Notes: generated from the letters alone by a model not told the origin. Positions 37,670-46,798 are shown, counted from the first letter of the stretch. The stretch is DNA of 64,000 nt from Calothrix sp. MO_192.B10 (GCA_030065055.1 JASJDS010000068.1:1-64000), one strand, 5' to 3'. Translations and numbers: made by a program.

Positions 37670-38121
37670 TTCAGTGATCAGTTATCAGTTATCAGTTATC
37701 AGTTATCAGTGAGAAGTTGCAGTGGACGGTAAGCCACTCCCCAAGTAGAGCGACTAGGGAGGACACAGTAGGGAAAAATGTTTCCACCTCCACAAATAGA
37801 ATTTGGGAGCTTGATACCATAGACGCGCAGTGGCTTCTCGTAGAGTTTACTGTTTGGTTATAAAGGGTGAAAAGACAGAAGTTATTTCATGTAGCTTACG
37901 CAATTCATGGGTAAATTTTCCACACCCCTACTTTTATTGTTCAGTTCCATATACCAGTATTATTCACAGGATGAGTTGCACAAAATACTTGTATAGTCTT
38001 CAATTATCCCAGAATATACTATCCCCCAATTCCAGGAGATTTTGGATATAGTGGGAACATTCTCCAATGAAATTGGTGAAAACGCCTTCTAAAACAAAAG
38101 TTTCTGTTAGAGCAAGCAGTC
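37670..38121. other. divergent intergenic region with TCAGTTA repeats
   Basis: Just upstream of lipA lie about five TCAGTTA heptamers (37676-37711). The open frame at 37830-38051 has no family features and is not called. The remainder, before the GTG of the response regulator, looks AT-rich and unstructured. Confidence 0.5.
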
Positions 38122-38694
38122 GTGGCAAGTAACAAAATCCTAGTTATTGATGACACTACAGTTGTCAGGGTGAAAGTACGAGAAATGTTACCTCCAGGTA
38201 ATTTTCAGGTACTGGAAGCTAAAGATGGACTCGAAGGATTAAATTTAATCCGTAAAGAAAAACTGAGTCTAATCATGTTAGACTTTCTATTACCAAAAAT
38301 GAATGGCTGGGAAGTTTTTCAAGAGATTCAGGCACAACCGGAATTAAGAAAAATTCCTCTGGTGATTATGTCTGGTCGCAAAGAAGAGGTAGTTGAAAAA
38401 ATTACAGAACCCTTTAAGTATTTTGAATTTCTCGGCAAGCCTTTCGATCAAAAACAGTTGATTGTTGCCATTAAGTCAGCTATGGCAAAGGCAAAGCTAC
38501 CCCGTGAAGAGAATTCTCCCACGGCAAGTGCTACCAAAGAAACATCAGCACCGGTGAACGCTGCTTCTGAGGCAAGTTCAGCAGCAGAAATCGAGGCACT
38601 AAATGCAAAAATTACTAAGATGCAAGCAGAAATTGATGGTCTGAAGAAGCAGTTAGCTCAGGTTGTTACCTTTATTAAGCAGAAAGTTAAATAA
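38122..38694 (+). CDS. single-domain response regulator with Ala-rich linker and coiled coil
   Basis: A 190-residue protein starting at GTG. The receiver (about 4-128) has VIDDTT, the phospho-Asp in IMLDFLLPK and KPFD. It is followed by an Ala/Ser/Thr/Glu linker (about 135-160) and a short C-terminal coiled coil (about 160-190), with no DNA-binding or enzymatic output. It probably works by protein contact or as a phosphate relay. A hairpin terminator lies 160 bp downstream. Confidence 0.87.
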   Translation: MASNKILVIDDTTVVRVKVREMLPPGNFQVLEAKDGLEGLNLIRKEKLSLIMLDFLLPKMNGWEVFQEIQAQPELRKIPLVIMSGRKEEVVEKITEPFKYFEFLGKPFDQKQLIVAIKSAMAKAKLPREENSPTASATKETSAPVNAASEASSAAEIEALNAKITKMQAEIDGLKKQLAQVVTFIKQKVK

Positions 38695-38850
38695 TACCAT
38701 TTTAGATTTTAGATTTTAGATTTTGGATTGTAAAATTCTTACTGGATAAGTTTTTCGGCTTTCCATCATCACAGTCATTTTTACCGACGGATGGTTTATA
38801 TGTCAGATTGGTATAACCTTGGCTGGTTAATTTCATGCTTACTATTGTTG

Positions 38851-38871
38851 AGCCTGCCCATGCAGGCTTTT
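38851..38871 (+). terminator. Rho-independent terminator
   Basis: Stem AGCCTGC (38851-38857) with GCAGGCT (38862-38868), 4-base loop, followed by TTTT-like sequence in the plus direction. Likely ends the response-regulator transcript. Confidence 0.7.
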
Positions 38872-38910
38872 GCTATGTTGAAATAAATTAGAAGCTAAAA
38901 ACCCAACTAT

Positions 38911-38996
38911 CTCCTTCACTCCTTCACTCCCTCACTCCCTCACTCCCTCACTCCCTCACTCCTTCACTCCTTCACTCCCTCACTCCCTCACTCCTC
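38911..38996. repeat. pyrimidine-rich 8-bp tandem repeat (CTCCCTCA)
   Basis: About ten CTCC(C/T)TCA units run up to the stop codon of the HD-domain gene. The complementary purine tract is the same family as those at 35.5 and 61.2 kb. Confidence 0.85.
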
Positions 38997-38997
38997 C

Positions 38998-41382
38998 TCA
39001 CTCTCCCCGACGAGCGCTAGCTTTTAATTTGGGATAAGCAATCCGTTTGTGATGGAACTGCTGCCAAACTTGGACAAAAATTTGGGCAATTTCTGTAATT
39101 TCTTCCCGTTTGAGTCCGGATTCTACCAATTGTTCATCTTGCCATCGAGCGCGGAGAATATTGTTTACCATTGCCAAGGCTTTTTCTGGGGTCGCATCTT
39201 TAAGCGATCGCAATGCGGCCTCACAGGAGTCTGCTAACATAACAATACCCGTTTCCCTAGATTGGGGAATTGGTCCATAGTAACGAAAGTCACTGTCATC
39301 CACTGTACAAGTAGGGTCTTCCTTGGCTATTTGTTGGGCTTGATGATAAAAGTAAGCAATTTGCATGGTACCCTGATGTTCGGGGATAAAAGCCTGGATT
39401 GCTGTAGGTAAACTATGTTTACGCGCCATTACTAACCCTTCAGTGACGTGCTTTCTAATAATTTCTGCACTCTTCCAAGGGTCTTGAATTTCTGTATCAT
39501 GTTTGTTTGGTCCCCCCATTTGATTTTCAATAAAGGCTTGGGGGTCATGCATTTTACCAATATCATGATATAAGGTACCTGCCCTGACTAATTCCACATT
39601 ACATCCTAATTTTTTGGCAGCAGCTTCGGCTAAGGTAGCTACAAATAGGGTATGTTGAAATGTCCCTGGTGTTTTTGTGGCTAGTTGCTGTAACAAGGAA
39701 CGGTTGGGATTGGATAACTCTGCTAACCTAATTGGGGTGACTAAATCAAAGATTTTTTCTAGGTAAGGACTTACCCCCAAAGCGACAATACTCCAAATTA
39801 AACCAGATACACCAAAAAATACCGCTTCTTGAAGTACTAAATAGGAAGCTGTACCAAAGACTAAACCTCCCAGAGCAAGTTTAATAATTAAATGTACTCC
39901 ACCTTGGGTAAGAGCGATCGCAATTCCTAATAATGCCAATTCTTCCCGTGAATGCAGCCTTTTTGCCACACAACTACCTAATATACCCCCAGCTGCACCA
40001 GCGATCGCGGCTATCTGACTAACTTCTAAACCAATGGGTAATACTAGTAACAATAATCCAATCACCGTTACCCCTAAGGTCGCACCGTAAAAACTCCCTA
40101 GCAATAAACCAATGCTACTCCAACCTGCATAATCAATGTTGAATGTCAATACTAAGGGTATGCTTAAGGTTAACAACAAAAATAATAAGCAATCTCTTTG
40201 TCGCAACCGCAGCTTGGTACGTCGCTGCACCAGGATAAAAACACCGATACCTGCAACTACAGCACATGTCAAATATGTCAACCCCCACCAGTTAATTCCT
40301 CGACGACTGAGGCGATAGTATTCTAGGACTGTAAATTGCCACGGAGTAATGGTTGCTCCCTTATGAACGATTATATCTCCTTTTTTCACAGACACCATTA
40401 CGGGTGGAACCTCAGCGGCAGCTTGTTGGGCTTGCACTTTGGTTTTGGCTTCGTCTTTCCGCAGGTTGGGTTGGAGTACTTTTAATAAAATAATAGTTGC
40501 GACTTGTTCGCCATCTTTCGGTATGGAAGCCTGGACATTTAGCCTAACTGCATCTGGTAATATATTTTCTGGCAATCCTGGTGAAATACCCTGGGATAGT
40601 ATTCTTTGGGCAATGTCTTGGATTCCCATTTGTGTCTTTGTCCAATCATCATCGGATATATCCAAAATATTGGTTTGGGCAAAGATTGGCTGTTTCTGTT
40701 GTTCGACTATCTGTAAAAGCTGTGTCACAGCTTGAGCGTAGGCTTGACGCGCTGCTAATATTTCTGAAATTAACGAAGATAGATTTTGGGCAGAGGTATT
40801 CAGGCGATGGGCTGCTATTTCTCCTACTGCTCGATCAAATTCAGTTGAATCATCATTGGAGATACGGCTATTGGGTGGAGTTCCCTGCACCCGATTAATT
40901 CCTGAGGGTTTTCCAGTCAAACGTCCTGATTTTTGCTTTCTGTAATGCTCTACAGCTATTTGTAATGCTTCCCAGTCCCTATCATTAGAGGAACGCAAGT
41001 AACGTTGTGATCCAAGGGATAAGATGGAAACATCCACAAACGGGAACGAACCTGCTGTAGTACGAACGTTATTGAGCTGACTCAACAGCTGCTGTAAGTT
41101 TTGGTCGATTTGTTGGTTTGCGGAAGTATCGACCATTAACATTGCTACGGAGCTTTGACTGGCTGCTTGCCGGTTTTTCTCGGTTTGTTCCTTGTTTTCA
41201 ATTTCACCAGCTTTGGGCGCGATAATCGTTTGTGGCGCGATAGTTCCTGCCTTTAGCTTGGGCTGGTTGTATAACTTATGACCCATTGCCCCTGTAAGAC
41301 ATACTACGGATAATGTAAATACAACAGGGTAATGTAATTTGATTGAGCCTAAACTCAAATTAATAGGACTCTTGGTTTTCAC
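38998..41382 (-). CDS. 7TM-HD phosphohydrolase (PgpH-type c-di-AMP phosphodiesterase)
   Basis: A 794-residue membrane enzyme: N-terminal TM (about 18-37), a large extracytoplasmic 7TMR-HDED domain (about 50-345), seven TM helices (about 360-560), then a cytosolic HD domain with GTLYHDIGKM near 601-610 and a second His/Asp set (IRKHVTEG, IPEHQGT). The order matches PgpH, which hydrolyses cyclic di-AMP. The start is GTG. c-di-AMP control in cyanobacteria affects osmotic balance and night survival. The activity here is assigned by family, with all HD metal residues visible. Confidence 0.92.
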   Translation of the reverse strand: MKTKSPINLSLGSIKLHYPVVFTLSVVCLTGAMGHKLYNQPKLKAGTIAPQTIIAPKAGEIENKEQTEKNRQAASQSSVAMLMVDTSANQQIDQNLQQLLSQLNNVRTTAGSFPFVDVSILSLGSQRYLRSSNDRDWEALQIAVEHYRKQKSGRLTGKPSGINRVQGTPPNSRISNDDSTEFDRAVGEIAAHRLNTSAQNLSSLISEILAARQAYAQAVTQLLQIVEQQKQPIFAQTNILDISDDDWTKTQMGIQDIAQRILSQGISPGLPENILPDAVRLNVQASIPKDGEQVATIILLKVLQPNLRKDEAKTKVQAQQAAAEVPPVMVSVKKGDIIVHKGATITPWQFTVLEYYRLSRRGINWWGLTYLTCAVVAGIGVFILVQRRTKLRLRQRDCLLFLLLTLSIPLVLTFNIDYAGWSSIGLLLGSFYGATLGVTVIGLLLLVLPIGLEVSQIAAIAGAAGGILGSCVAKRLHSREELALLGIAIALTQGGVHLIIKLALGGLVFGTASYLVLQEAVFFGVSGLIWSIVALGVSPYLEKIFDLVTPIRLAELSNPNRSLLQQLATKTPGTFQHTLFVATLAEAAAKKLGCNVELVRAGTLYHDIGKMHDPQAFIENQMGGPNKHDTEIQDPWKSAEIIRKHVTEGLVMARKHSLPTAIQAFIPEHQGTMQIAYFYHQAQQIAKEDPTCTVDDSDFRYYGPIPQSRETGIVMLADSCEAALRSLKDATPEKALAMVNNILRARWQDEQLVESGLKREEITEIAQIFVQVWQQFHHKRIAYPKLKASARRGE

Positions 41383-41574
41383 TGACTTTACTATTCAACC
41401 AGATACTGTTGTGTGTAGGTGTCCGGCTCTATCATTACTAATCTTCCTCCATAAATCTGTAAGTAGCAAGTTGTGTGGAATTATCGCTGTCATGACATCA
41501 GCTGGTGCAGCAATTGCTAATTGCCAATATCTATAAACAGGTAAATGGCATAGGGAGAAAATTAGAAGATTGTA

Positions 41575-42498
41575 TCAGCGGATAACATTAGGGGCTGCGA
41601 TTGCTTGTAAGCTGACTAAATTTTGATCTGTAGCTAATCCTCCTTGAGTCATATCGGTTTTATCTGAGTTTAACTCATACAATCCCGACCAATCTGCCAG
41701 CAAGGCATCTGCTAATTTTAACATTTGTAAAAATTCACTTCGTTGCCGTTGTGGCAGCCGTGGAGATGACAACCGGGCTTGCCAACTCACGGGTATACCT
41801 ACTGTACTGTTATAAGCTCCTGAGAGGCAGGCCACAAGGAGCGGAATGGACTGTAAATTACTACTAATTTGCACCGAACGTAGAATTGTCAGACGAAAGT
41901 CTTCTATGGTACTCAAATAGCAGTAAAATGCCATTGCCATCATACTGCTGGGCGACTCTACTCCACCTAATTCTGTTTTTGCTCTGGCTAATCCAGCCTG
42001 CTGTTCTAACAAATAATTAAGTTTTAATAATTTTTGTGGAAGTACGGTTGAAGTTTCACCAATAAAATCAATTATTTGTGAGTTGAGGGTATTTGAATGT
42101 AGCTTTTCTGACATTGATTGGGCGATGGCATAGGCAAATGCTAAGGTTATATCTCGCCAAACTCCTTCCACTTGCCATACTTGTAGTAAATTAAGCAAGT
42201 TGTGCCGTAACTTGGTAAAATTATCATGAAAAAATAAAGCTACTGGTAAGGTAGCTAGAATCACTTTGTATGAGTGATTAAAATTTGTATCCAGGTGGGA
42301 AAAATGCTGTTGTGGCAGACTTTGCCAATGATTTAAATCGAATCTACCTTGTTCTATCAAATTCATCGCCGCCAGAATAATCAGCTGGCAATGTGAAAGT
42401 TCGCTTTTTTGCTTCTCTTCAGTGTCAACAGCAATAGTTTCTCCCAAGCATATGCCAACAAAAGTACCCCTGAAATGACTGGCTAAAGAGTGGCGCAT
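41575..42498 (-). CDS. ADP-ribosylglycohydrolase-fold protein, probably degenerate
   Basis: A 307-residue helical protein. It starts with RGTFVGICLGE and ends with ACLSGAYNSTVGIPVSWQ, which mirror the opening RGaxxGxxxGD and closing GALaGAxyGxxxIPxxW of ADP-ribosylglycohydrolases. The metal-binding DDT and GGDTDT motifs are not visible, so hydrolase activity is doubtful. It lies 43 bp after aroQ on the same strand, probably in one operon with it. Its role is unknown. Confidence 0.6.
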   Translation of the reverse strand: MRHSLASHFRGTFVGICLGETIAVDTEEKQKSELSHCQLIILAAMNLIEQGRFDLNHWQSLPQQHFSHLDTNFNHSYKVILATLPVALFFHDNFTKLRHNLLNLLQVWQVEGVWRDITLAFAYAIAQSMSEKLHSNTLNSQIIDFIGETSTVLPQKLLKLNYLLEQQAGLARAKTELGGVESPSSMMAMAFYCYLSTIEDFRLTILRSVQISSNLQSIPLLVACLSGAYNSTVGIPVSWQARLSSPRLPQRQRSEFLQMLKLADALLADWSGLYELNSDKTDMTQGGLATDQNLVSLQAIAAPNVIR

Positions 42499-42541
42499 AG
42501 GTTCTGTAGCTGCTTCTTAATTTTGGGCGAGTATGACAAAA

Positions 42542-43021
42542 TTATTTTAACTCTGGACTACTAGCTGCTTGCAAGTGATGCACCAATGCCTGCAAACCTA
42601 GTAAATAACTTCGCGCTCCAAAACCACTTATTTGCCCCACCACAACTGCTGCCAGATATGAATGATGGCGAAACTCTTCCCGACGGTAAATGTTACTCAA
42701 ATGCACCTCTACAGCAGGCAAGTTCACCGCCGCGATCGCATCTCTTAAGGCTACACTAGTATGGGTATAGGCTCCAGCGTTAATTAAAACACCTTGATGT
42801 TTCCCTACAGCCCCATGAATGGCATCAACTAACACCCCCTCATGGTTTGATTGCAAAGTCACAACTTCTACACCTAAGTTTTCGGCAGTTGCTGCTAGTA
42901 AATCATTAATAGCATTTAAAGTCAGGGAACCATAAATTCCTGGCTCTCGCTGACCCAATAAGTTCAAATTAGGTCCATGTAGTACTAGAATACTCAAGAC
43001 ACTGGACTGTAAATTCTCCAC
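42542..43021 (-). CDS. aroQ: type II 3-dehydroquinate dehydratase
   Basis: A 159-residue shikimate-pathway enzyme that converts 3-dehydroquinate to 3-dehydroshikimate. It has the family start [20 protein letters not shown] with catalytic Arg and Tyr, then SNHEG, the [15 protein letters not shown] block and [17 protein letters not shown] with the catalytic His. The start is GTG at 43021; the TTG eight codons later is an alternative. It follows a 45-aa ORF by 10 bases and precedes the ADP-ribosylglycohydrolase-like gene. Confidence 0.96.
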   Translation of the reverse strand: MENLQSSVLSILVLHGPNLNLLGQREPGIYGSLTLNAINDLLAATAENLGVEVVTLQSNHEGVLVDAIHGAVGKHQGVLINAGAYTHTSVALRDAIAAVNLPAVEVHLSNIYRREEFRHHSYLAAVVVGQISGFGARSYLLGLQALVHHLQAASSPELK

Positions 43022-43031
43022 CTAGTTCTTT

Positions 43032-43169
43032 TCAACGCCGACGGGATCTATCATTTACAGGAATCGGAATTAATTCCGGTTCCGGCTCAGTTTCTGGTCC
43101 TAAAAGGGACTCAACTAGCTTGCGTGCCAACTCTTTCAGCTTTTCTAGTACCTTTTCAATATAGTCCAT
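43032..43169 (-). CDS. 45-aa acidic/basic small protein upstream of aroQ
   Basis: ATG at 43169 to TGA at 43032. The product has an amphipathic helix (DYIEKVLEKLKELARKLVES), then an acidic Pro/Glu stretch (GPETEPEPELIPIPV) and a basic end (NDRSRRR). Its codons are sensible and it ends 10 bases before the aroQ start, which suggests translational coupling. I believe similar small proteins precede aroQ in related cyanobacteria, but this is from memory. Function unknown. Confidence 0.65.
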   Translation of the reverse strand: MDYIEKVLEKLKELARKLVESLLGPETEPEPELIPIPVNDRSRRR

Positions 43170-43441
43170 TAAACTGACCGCTCCTGAGATACTAACTCAA
43201 TTTCCGATTATCATCTGTGGAGAAGGTAGGGTATTTGTAGATTCCTGTATTATAAGTTGACCTTAGCCATACTTATCATGTGTGAGGAATGAGCTACATA
43301 TTAATTTTTGTGTTTTTTATTCTCCACTTTTCTAGAATATCACATTCGCAAAATATAAGACACTATTAGTCTAAGACAGTAATAACTTGTATTATTTCTG
43401 GCTACAACCTACGTAATTATCATTAAGGATAATAATTATCA

Positions 43442-44044
43442 ATGTCCTCTTCTGATCAGTTGCCAATTATTAATGCTCTCAAGGAACCCACAGCTGATGC
43501 TTGGGTACAACAAGCGATTTCTAACTTAGATACTATTCTTCTCGATCATGCTCACTGCGAACGCAAAGCTGCTGGGGTAGCTCTCAATTTAATGTTTCGC
43601 TATCCTTCCCATACCAAAATGATCAAGGAGTTAACTAAAATCGCTAGGGAAGAGCTGGAACACTTTGAGCAGGTGAATGAATGGTTAGAACGGCGAAATA
43701 TCCCTATGGGTCCTTTGAATGCACCTCCCTATGGTGCGGGTTTAAAAGCCCAGATTCGCCGTCAGGAGCCACACAGACTGTTAGATTCTTTACTTGTGAA
43801 TGGATTAATTGAAGCTCGCAGCCACGAACGTTTGGGTTTGTTATCCATCCATTGTCCGGAGCCGGAACTCGCTACATTTTATGGTAGTTTAATGGCTTCG
43901 GAAGCTCGGCATTATGGAGTTTACTGGGTATTAGCTGATACTTATTTTCAACGGGATATATTTATGCAGCGTTTGGGAGAGTTGGCAGTGGTAGAAAGCG
44001 AATTGCTGGCAAATTTACACCCAGAACCGAGAATTCATAGTTAA
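43442..44044 (+). CDS. miaE: tRNA-(ms2io6A37) hydroxylase
   Basis: A 200-residue ferritin-like di-iron monooxygenase that hydroxylates the isopentenyl group of ms2i6A37 in tRNA. Ligand motifs are visible: the first Glu in HCERKAAG, EELEHFEQV (E-x2-H), EARSHERLG and SEARHYGVYW. The length matches the family. AAGGA lies a few bases upstream of the ATG. Distribution in cyanobacteria is common, though many bacteria lack it. Confidence 0.93.
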   Translation: MSSSDQLPIINALKEPTADAWVQQAISNLDTILLDHAHCERKAAGVALNLMFRYPSHTKMIKELTKIAREELEHFEQVNEWLERRNIPMGPLNAPPYGAGLKAQIRRQEPHRLLDSLLVNGLIEARSHERLGLLSIHCPEPELATFYGSLMASEARHYGVYWVLADTYFQRDIFMQRLGELAVVESELLANLHPEPRIHS

Positions 44045-44244
44045 CCTGAGTTCGGTGTTCGGTGTTCGGTGTTCGGAGTTAAAATTAACGTCAGTTCCGT
44101 CGAACTCACACTGATTTACTAAGTTTAGGTTAATTGTTGACTTTATTCTCAACTATTCGGGAAGTGACTCCTCACTTGAATTGTACAAATCTTTGACTCA
44201 TAAGGGTTTTAGCTTCAAAATTTCGTCGAATTCACGTCATAGTT

Positions 44245-44546
44245 AGGGTTTGCGGAAAAAGTCTTTGGGTGAGGGTAGGAAATAGGGAACAGTTTCATGT
44301 CCTAATTTTTCCTATTCTTTTTACCAGAAAAAATTATCAAAAATTATCAATGCAAGCCTTTTAAACCTCAACCCCTTATTCTCTTGCACTTTTGACTTTG
44401 ATAATCGCCTGAAAGCATTGATAAATCAATATTTTCTAGTGATACCAATTTCCTAAGATAATGCGTCAAGAATAAAATCATATTCTGTATTATTTTTTGC
44501 AAGTGTAGCCTAGTTAAATGAAATTGGTATTATTCAGCAGGTTCTA
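44245..44546. mobile_element. MITE-like element, family A, copy 3 (4-bp TSD), carrying an insertion
   Basis: 302 bp with ends AGGGTTTGCGG and CAGCAGGTTCT, more diverged than in the other copies, flanked by perfect AGTT direct repeats (44241-44244 and 44547-44550). It is about 65 bp longer than copies 1 and 2, mainly because of a separate element at 44442-44531. Confidence 0.78.
44442..44531. mobile_element. nested 90-bp foldback element
   Basis: Perfect 11-bp inverted ends ATACCAATTTC (44442-44452) and GAAATTGGTAT (44521-44531) inside the family A MITE. It explains that copy's extra length. The target duplication could not be resolved. Related AATTGGTA sequences occur near 50270 and 50423. 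Confidence 0.65.
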
Positions 44547-44790
44547 GTTAGTCCCCCAGGGTAAAATCCCACAACTAAGGATGCAAATGCTTTGTGACTA
44601 ACTTCTCAAGGGCGCACGCAATGCGCCCCTACAAACTCCGTGCCTCCGCGCCTATTTTCAAGTTAGTCCCCCAGGGTAAAATCCCACAACCAAGGATGAA
44701 AAGGCTTTGTGACTAACTTCTCAAGGGCGCACGCAATGCGCCCCTACAAACTCCGTGCCTCCGCGCCTATTTTCAAGTTAGCCCCTCATG
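44547..44790. repeat. 114/115-bp tandem repeat, 2.1 copies
   Basis: Units start at AGTTAGTCCCCC: 44547, 44661 and a diverged third start at 44776. The first two are nearly identical, with scattered changes only in the first 40 bases. Each includes the short palindrome GGGCGCACGCAATGCGCCC. The array begins exactly at the MITE boundary. Confidence 0.85.
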
Positions 44791-44907
44791 AGAAAATCTC
44801 ACAACCAAGCATGAAAATATATCTCAAGTGCGGCTCCTACACCTAAGCTGTCAACCATCAACTAACAACTAACAACTAACAACTAACAACCATTTTCAAG
44901 CTAGAGT

Positions 44908-45387
44908 ATGAAAAAATATTACCAAGATTTTATCATTCGCAATTGGCAAGCAAGCGATCGCAATTTTGCGGCTGAGGTTATTCGCTCTGTTTTGGCTGAA
45001 TATGGTTTGGGTTGGGAACCAGAGGGTGCTGATAGGGATGTGTTACAGGTGGAAGAATGTTACTTAAGTGTGGGTGGTGAGTTTTGGGTAATTGAACACC
45101 AGGGTAAGTTGGTGGGTACTGGGGCGTATTACCCTGTTGAACGGGGTCAAAAGGCTGTAGAAATTAGGAAAATGTATTTTTTACCCCAGATTAGGGGCAG
45201 AGGTTTGGGGAAATATTTGTTACAACAGCTAGAGATAGCGATCGCTTGCCGTGGTTTTCAGCAAATCTGGATTGAAACCGCTTCTGTATTAGCCGAAGCC
45301 GTAAAGCTGTATGAAAATGCAGGTTATCAACCAGCAACAGGGGTGGAAACAACTCGTTGCGATCGCATTTATATTAAACAGTTGTGA
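44908..45387 (+). CDS. GNAT family N-acetyltransferase
   Basis: A 159-residue single-domain acetyltransferase. The acetyl-CoA loop is RGRGLGKYLL (R-x-x-G-x-G/A), preceded by IRKMYFLPQIRG and followed by ETASVLAEAVKLYENAGYQP, the classic GNAT motif B. Cytosolic; the acceptor is unknown. The next gene starts 49 bp downstream, across a TGTCAAC repeat. Confidence 0.9.
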   Translation: MKKYYQDFIIRNWQASDRNFAAEVIRSVLAEYGLGWEPEGADRDVLQVEECYLSVGGEFWVIEHQGKLVGTGAYYPVERGQKAVEIRKMYFLPQIRGRGLGKYLLQQLEIAIACRGFQQIWIETASVLAEAVKLYENAGYQPATGVETTRCDRIYIKQL

Positions 45388-45436
45388 TTTTACTCCTAAC
45401 TGTCAACTATCAGCTGTCAACTGTCAACCGTCAACA

Positions 45437-46111
45437 ATGCCAATTTGGACTCAGCCTTTCAAAAATTTACTCAATCTTTTTCTCCAACCCAATTGTCCCT
45501 TTTGTCAGCGTCCCACAGCTAATGAAATTTGCTTAGATTGTGGCAGACAATTACAACAATGCCATCTTGCTAATCCTCAAGCTCTATGGAGACAACCATT
45601 ACCAGTATTTGCTTGGGGAAGTTATGGTGGTATGCTCAAACGAGCGATCGCTGCCATAAAATACGATAATCACCCAGAAATTGGGCGAATTTTGGGTCAA
45701 TATTTAGGACAAGCATGGTTATCCCATCCACCAGAGGATAATTCCCAACCCATAGTGGTTCCTATTCCCCTGCACAAAACTAAATTAAAACAAAGAGGAT
45801 ATAACCAAGCACAATTGATTGCAGAGAGCTTTTGCTTGGTAACTGGGTTACAATTAAGACCTAATGCCTTGCAACGTAGCAAGCAAACTACAGCACAATT
45901 TAACTTGTCTCCCACCGAAAGACAACAAAATTTAACAGATGCATTTACCTTGGGTTCGGACTTCCGTCGTCTACCAAAATCCCCCATATTATTAGTGGAT
46001 GATATTTATACTACAGGTGCGACTGCAAGAGCTGCGATCGCTATCCTGGAAAAAGGTGGAATTAAAGTACATGGATTAGCTGCTGTAGCCACGGCTGCAA
46101 AAAGTAGATAA
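45437..46111 (+). CDS. ComF family phosphoribosyltransferase-like protein
   Basis: A 224-residue protein with an N-terminal zinc-ribbon-like CPFCQRP/CLDC pair and a C-terminal phosphoribosyltransferase fold with VDDIYTTGAT, the PRPP loop. ComF proteins are needed for DNA uptake in naturally competent bacteria, probably at the inner-membrane translocation step. The ATG at 45437 gives a family-typical start; the frame extends 42 codons upstream over a TGTCAAC repeat and the end of the GNAT gene without similarity. Confidence 0.92.
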   Translation: MPIWTQPFKNLLNLFLQPNCPFCQRPTANEICLDCGRQLQQCHLANPQALWRQPLPVFAWGSYGGMLKRAIAAIKYDNHPEIGRILGQYLGQAWLSHPPEDNSQPIVVPIPLHKTKLKQRGYNQAQLIAESFCLVTGLQLRPNALQRSKQTTAQFNLSPTERQQNLTDAFTLGSDFRRLPKSPILLVDDIYTTGATARAAIAILEKGGIKVHGLAAVATAAKSR

Positions 46112-46191
46112 ACATTGATTTGATGGGCATTACTCGCCCAAAAACACTATAATTAACCAGATTAGGCATATTTTGCGGGAAGGCTCTTGGA

Positions 46192-46653
46192 ATGTTCAGA
46201 AAGGCTTTTGTCATTGGGTTAAAATCGTTCAGCACCATTCCCTTGTCATTGTTGACAATTGGAGTTAGTGCAACCACCACTTTGGCTCAAGTAAATAAGT
46301 TATATAATCCCATTCCCATCCCCTCTAGCTACCAAGTTGCAGATTCCCTGTCTGAAAAAGATATTCCCACGGGTCAAGGTGGATTTGCCCGCGATTATTT
46401 GGTGAAATTAAATAAAGGAGATAATCTGGCGATCGATTTATCTTCTGAGAGTTTTGACAGCATTATTACCTTACTTGGACCCAATGGTGCTACCGTTGCC
46501 GAAAATGATGATGGTCCTGATGGTACTAGTAATTCCCTGCTGTTTACCCGAATCACCGAAAGCGGTACTTACATTGTCCGGGTTCGCTCTTTTGGTGAAA
46601 CCGGAGTTGGTAAATTTAAACTCAAGGTGACGCGGTTGAAGCCAGTTAAGTAG
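46192..46653 (+). CDS. secreted PPC-domain protein
   Basis: A 153-residue protein with a signal peptide (FRKAFVIGLKSF, hydrophobic core, cleavage near TTTLAQ at about 33). The mature part is a beta-sandwich like the bacterial pre-peptidase C-terminal (PPC) domain, with DYLVKLNKGDNLAIDLSS, FDSIITLLGPNG, AENDDGPDGTSNSLL and the closing GTYIVRVRSFG. PPC domains usually hang on secreted proteases; here it stands alone. Extracytoplasmic; role unknown. Confidence 0.85.
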   Translation: MFRKAFVIGLKSFSTIPLSLLTIGVSATTTLAQVNKLYNPIPIPSSYQVADSLSEKDIPTGQGGFARDYLVKLNKGDNLAIDLSSESFDSIITLLGPNGATVAENDDGPDGTSNSLLFTRITESGTYIVRVRSFGETGVGKFKLKVTRLKPVK

Positions 46654-46663
46654 GGAGTGATAG

Positions 46664-46798
46664 TTGTTAGTTGTTAGTTGTTAGTTGTTAGTTGATGGAG
46701 GGAAGGAGTGAGAGAGGATTAAATTTATCTTCTTCGGTAATCCCAACTGTCAACCGTCAACCGTCAACCGTCAACCACCAACCATCAACTGTCAACTG
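46664..46798. repeat. heptanucleotide repeats (TTGTTAG and TCAACCG)
   Basis: Four TTGTTAG units at about 46667-46693 and several GTCAACC/CAACCGT units at about 46748-46798 lie between convergent genes and reach the stop of the next gene. Confidence 0.8.

Larger units (their letters stand above)
44045..44907. other. intergenic region, 863 bp, built of repeats
   Basis: No gene. In order: GTGTTCG heptamers (44053-44077), a family A MITE with a nested element (44245-44546), a 114-bp tandem repeat (44547-44790) and CTAACAA heptamers (44863-44889). Confidence 0.7.

Noticed and set aside
37830-38051. 73-codon plus-strand frame before the response regulator
   Set aside because: No family features, no ribosome site and weak codon sense.
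40136-40898. three plus-strand open frames opposite the HD-domain gene
   Set aside because: They are antisense shadows of a long, well-conserved membrane protein gene.
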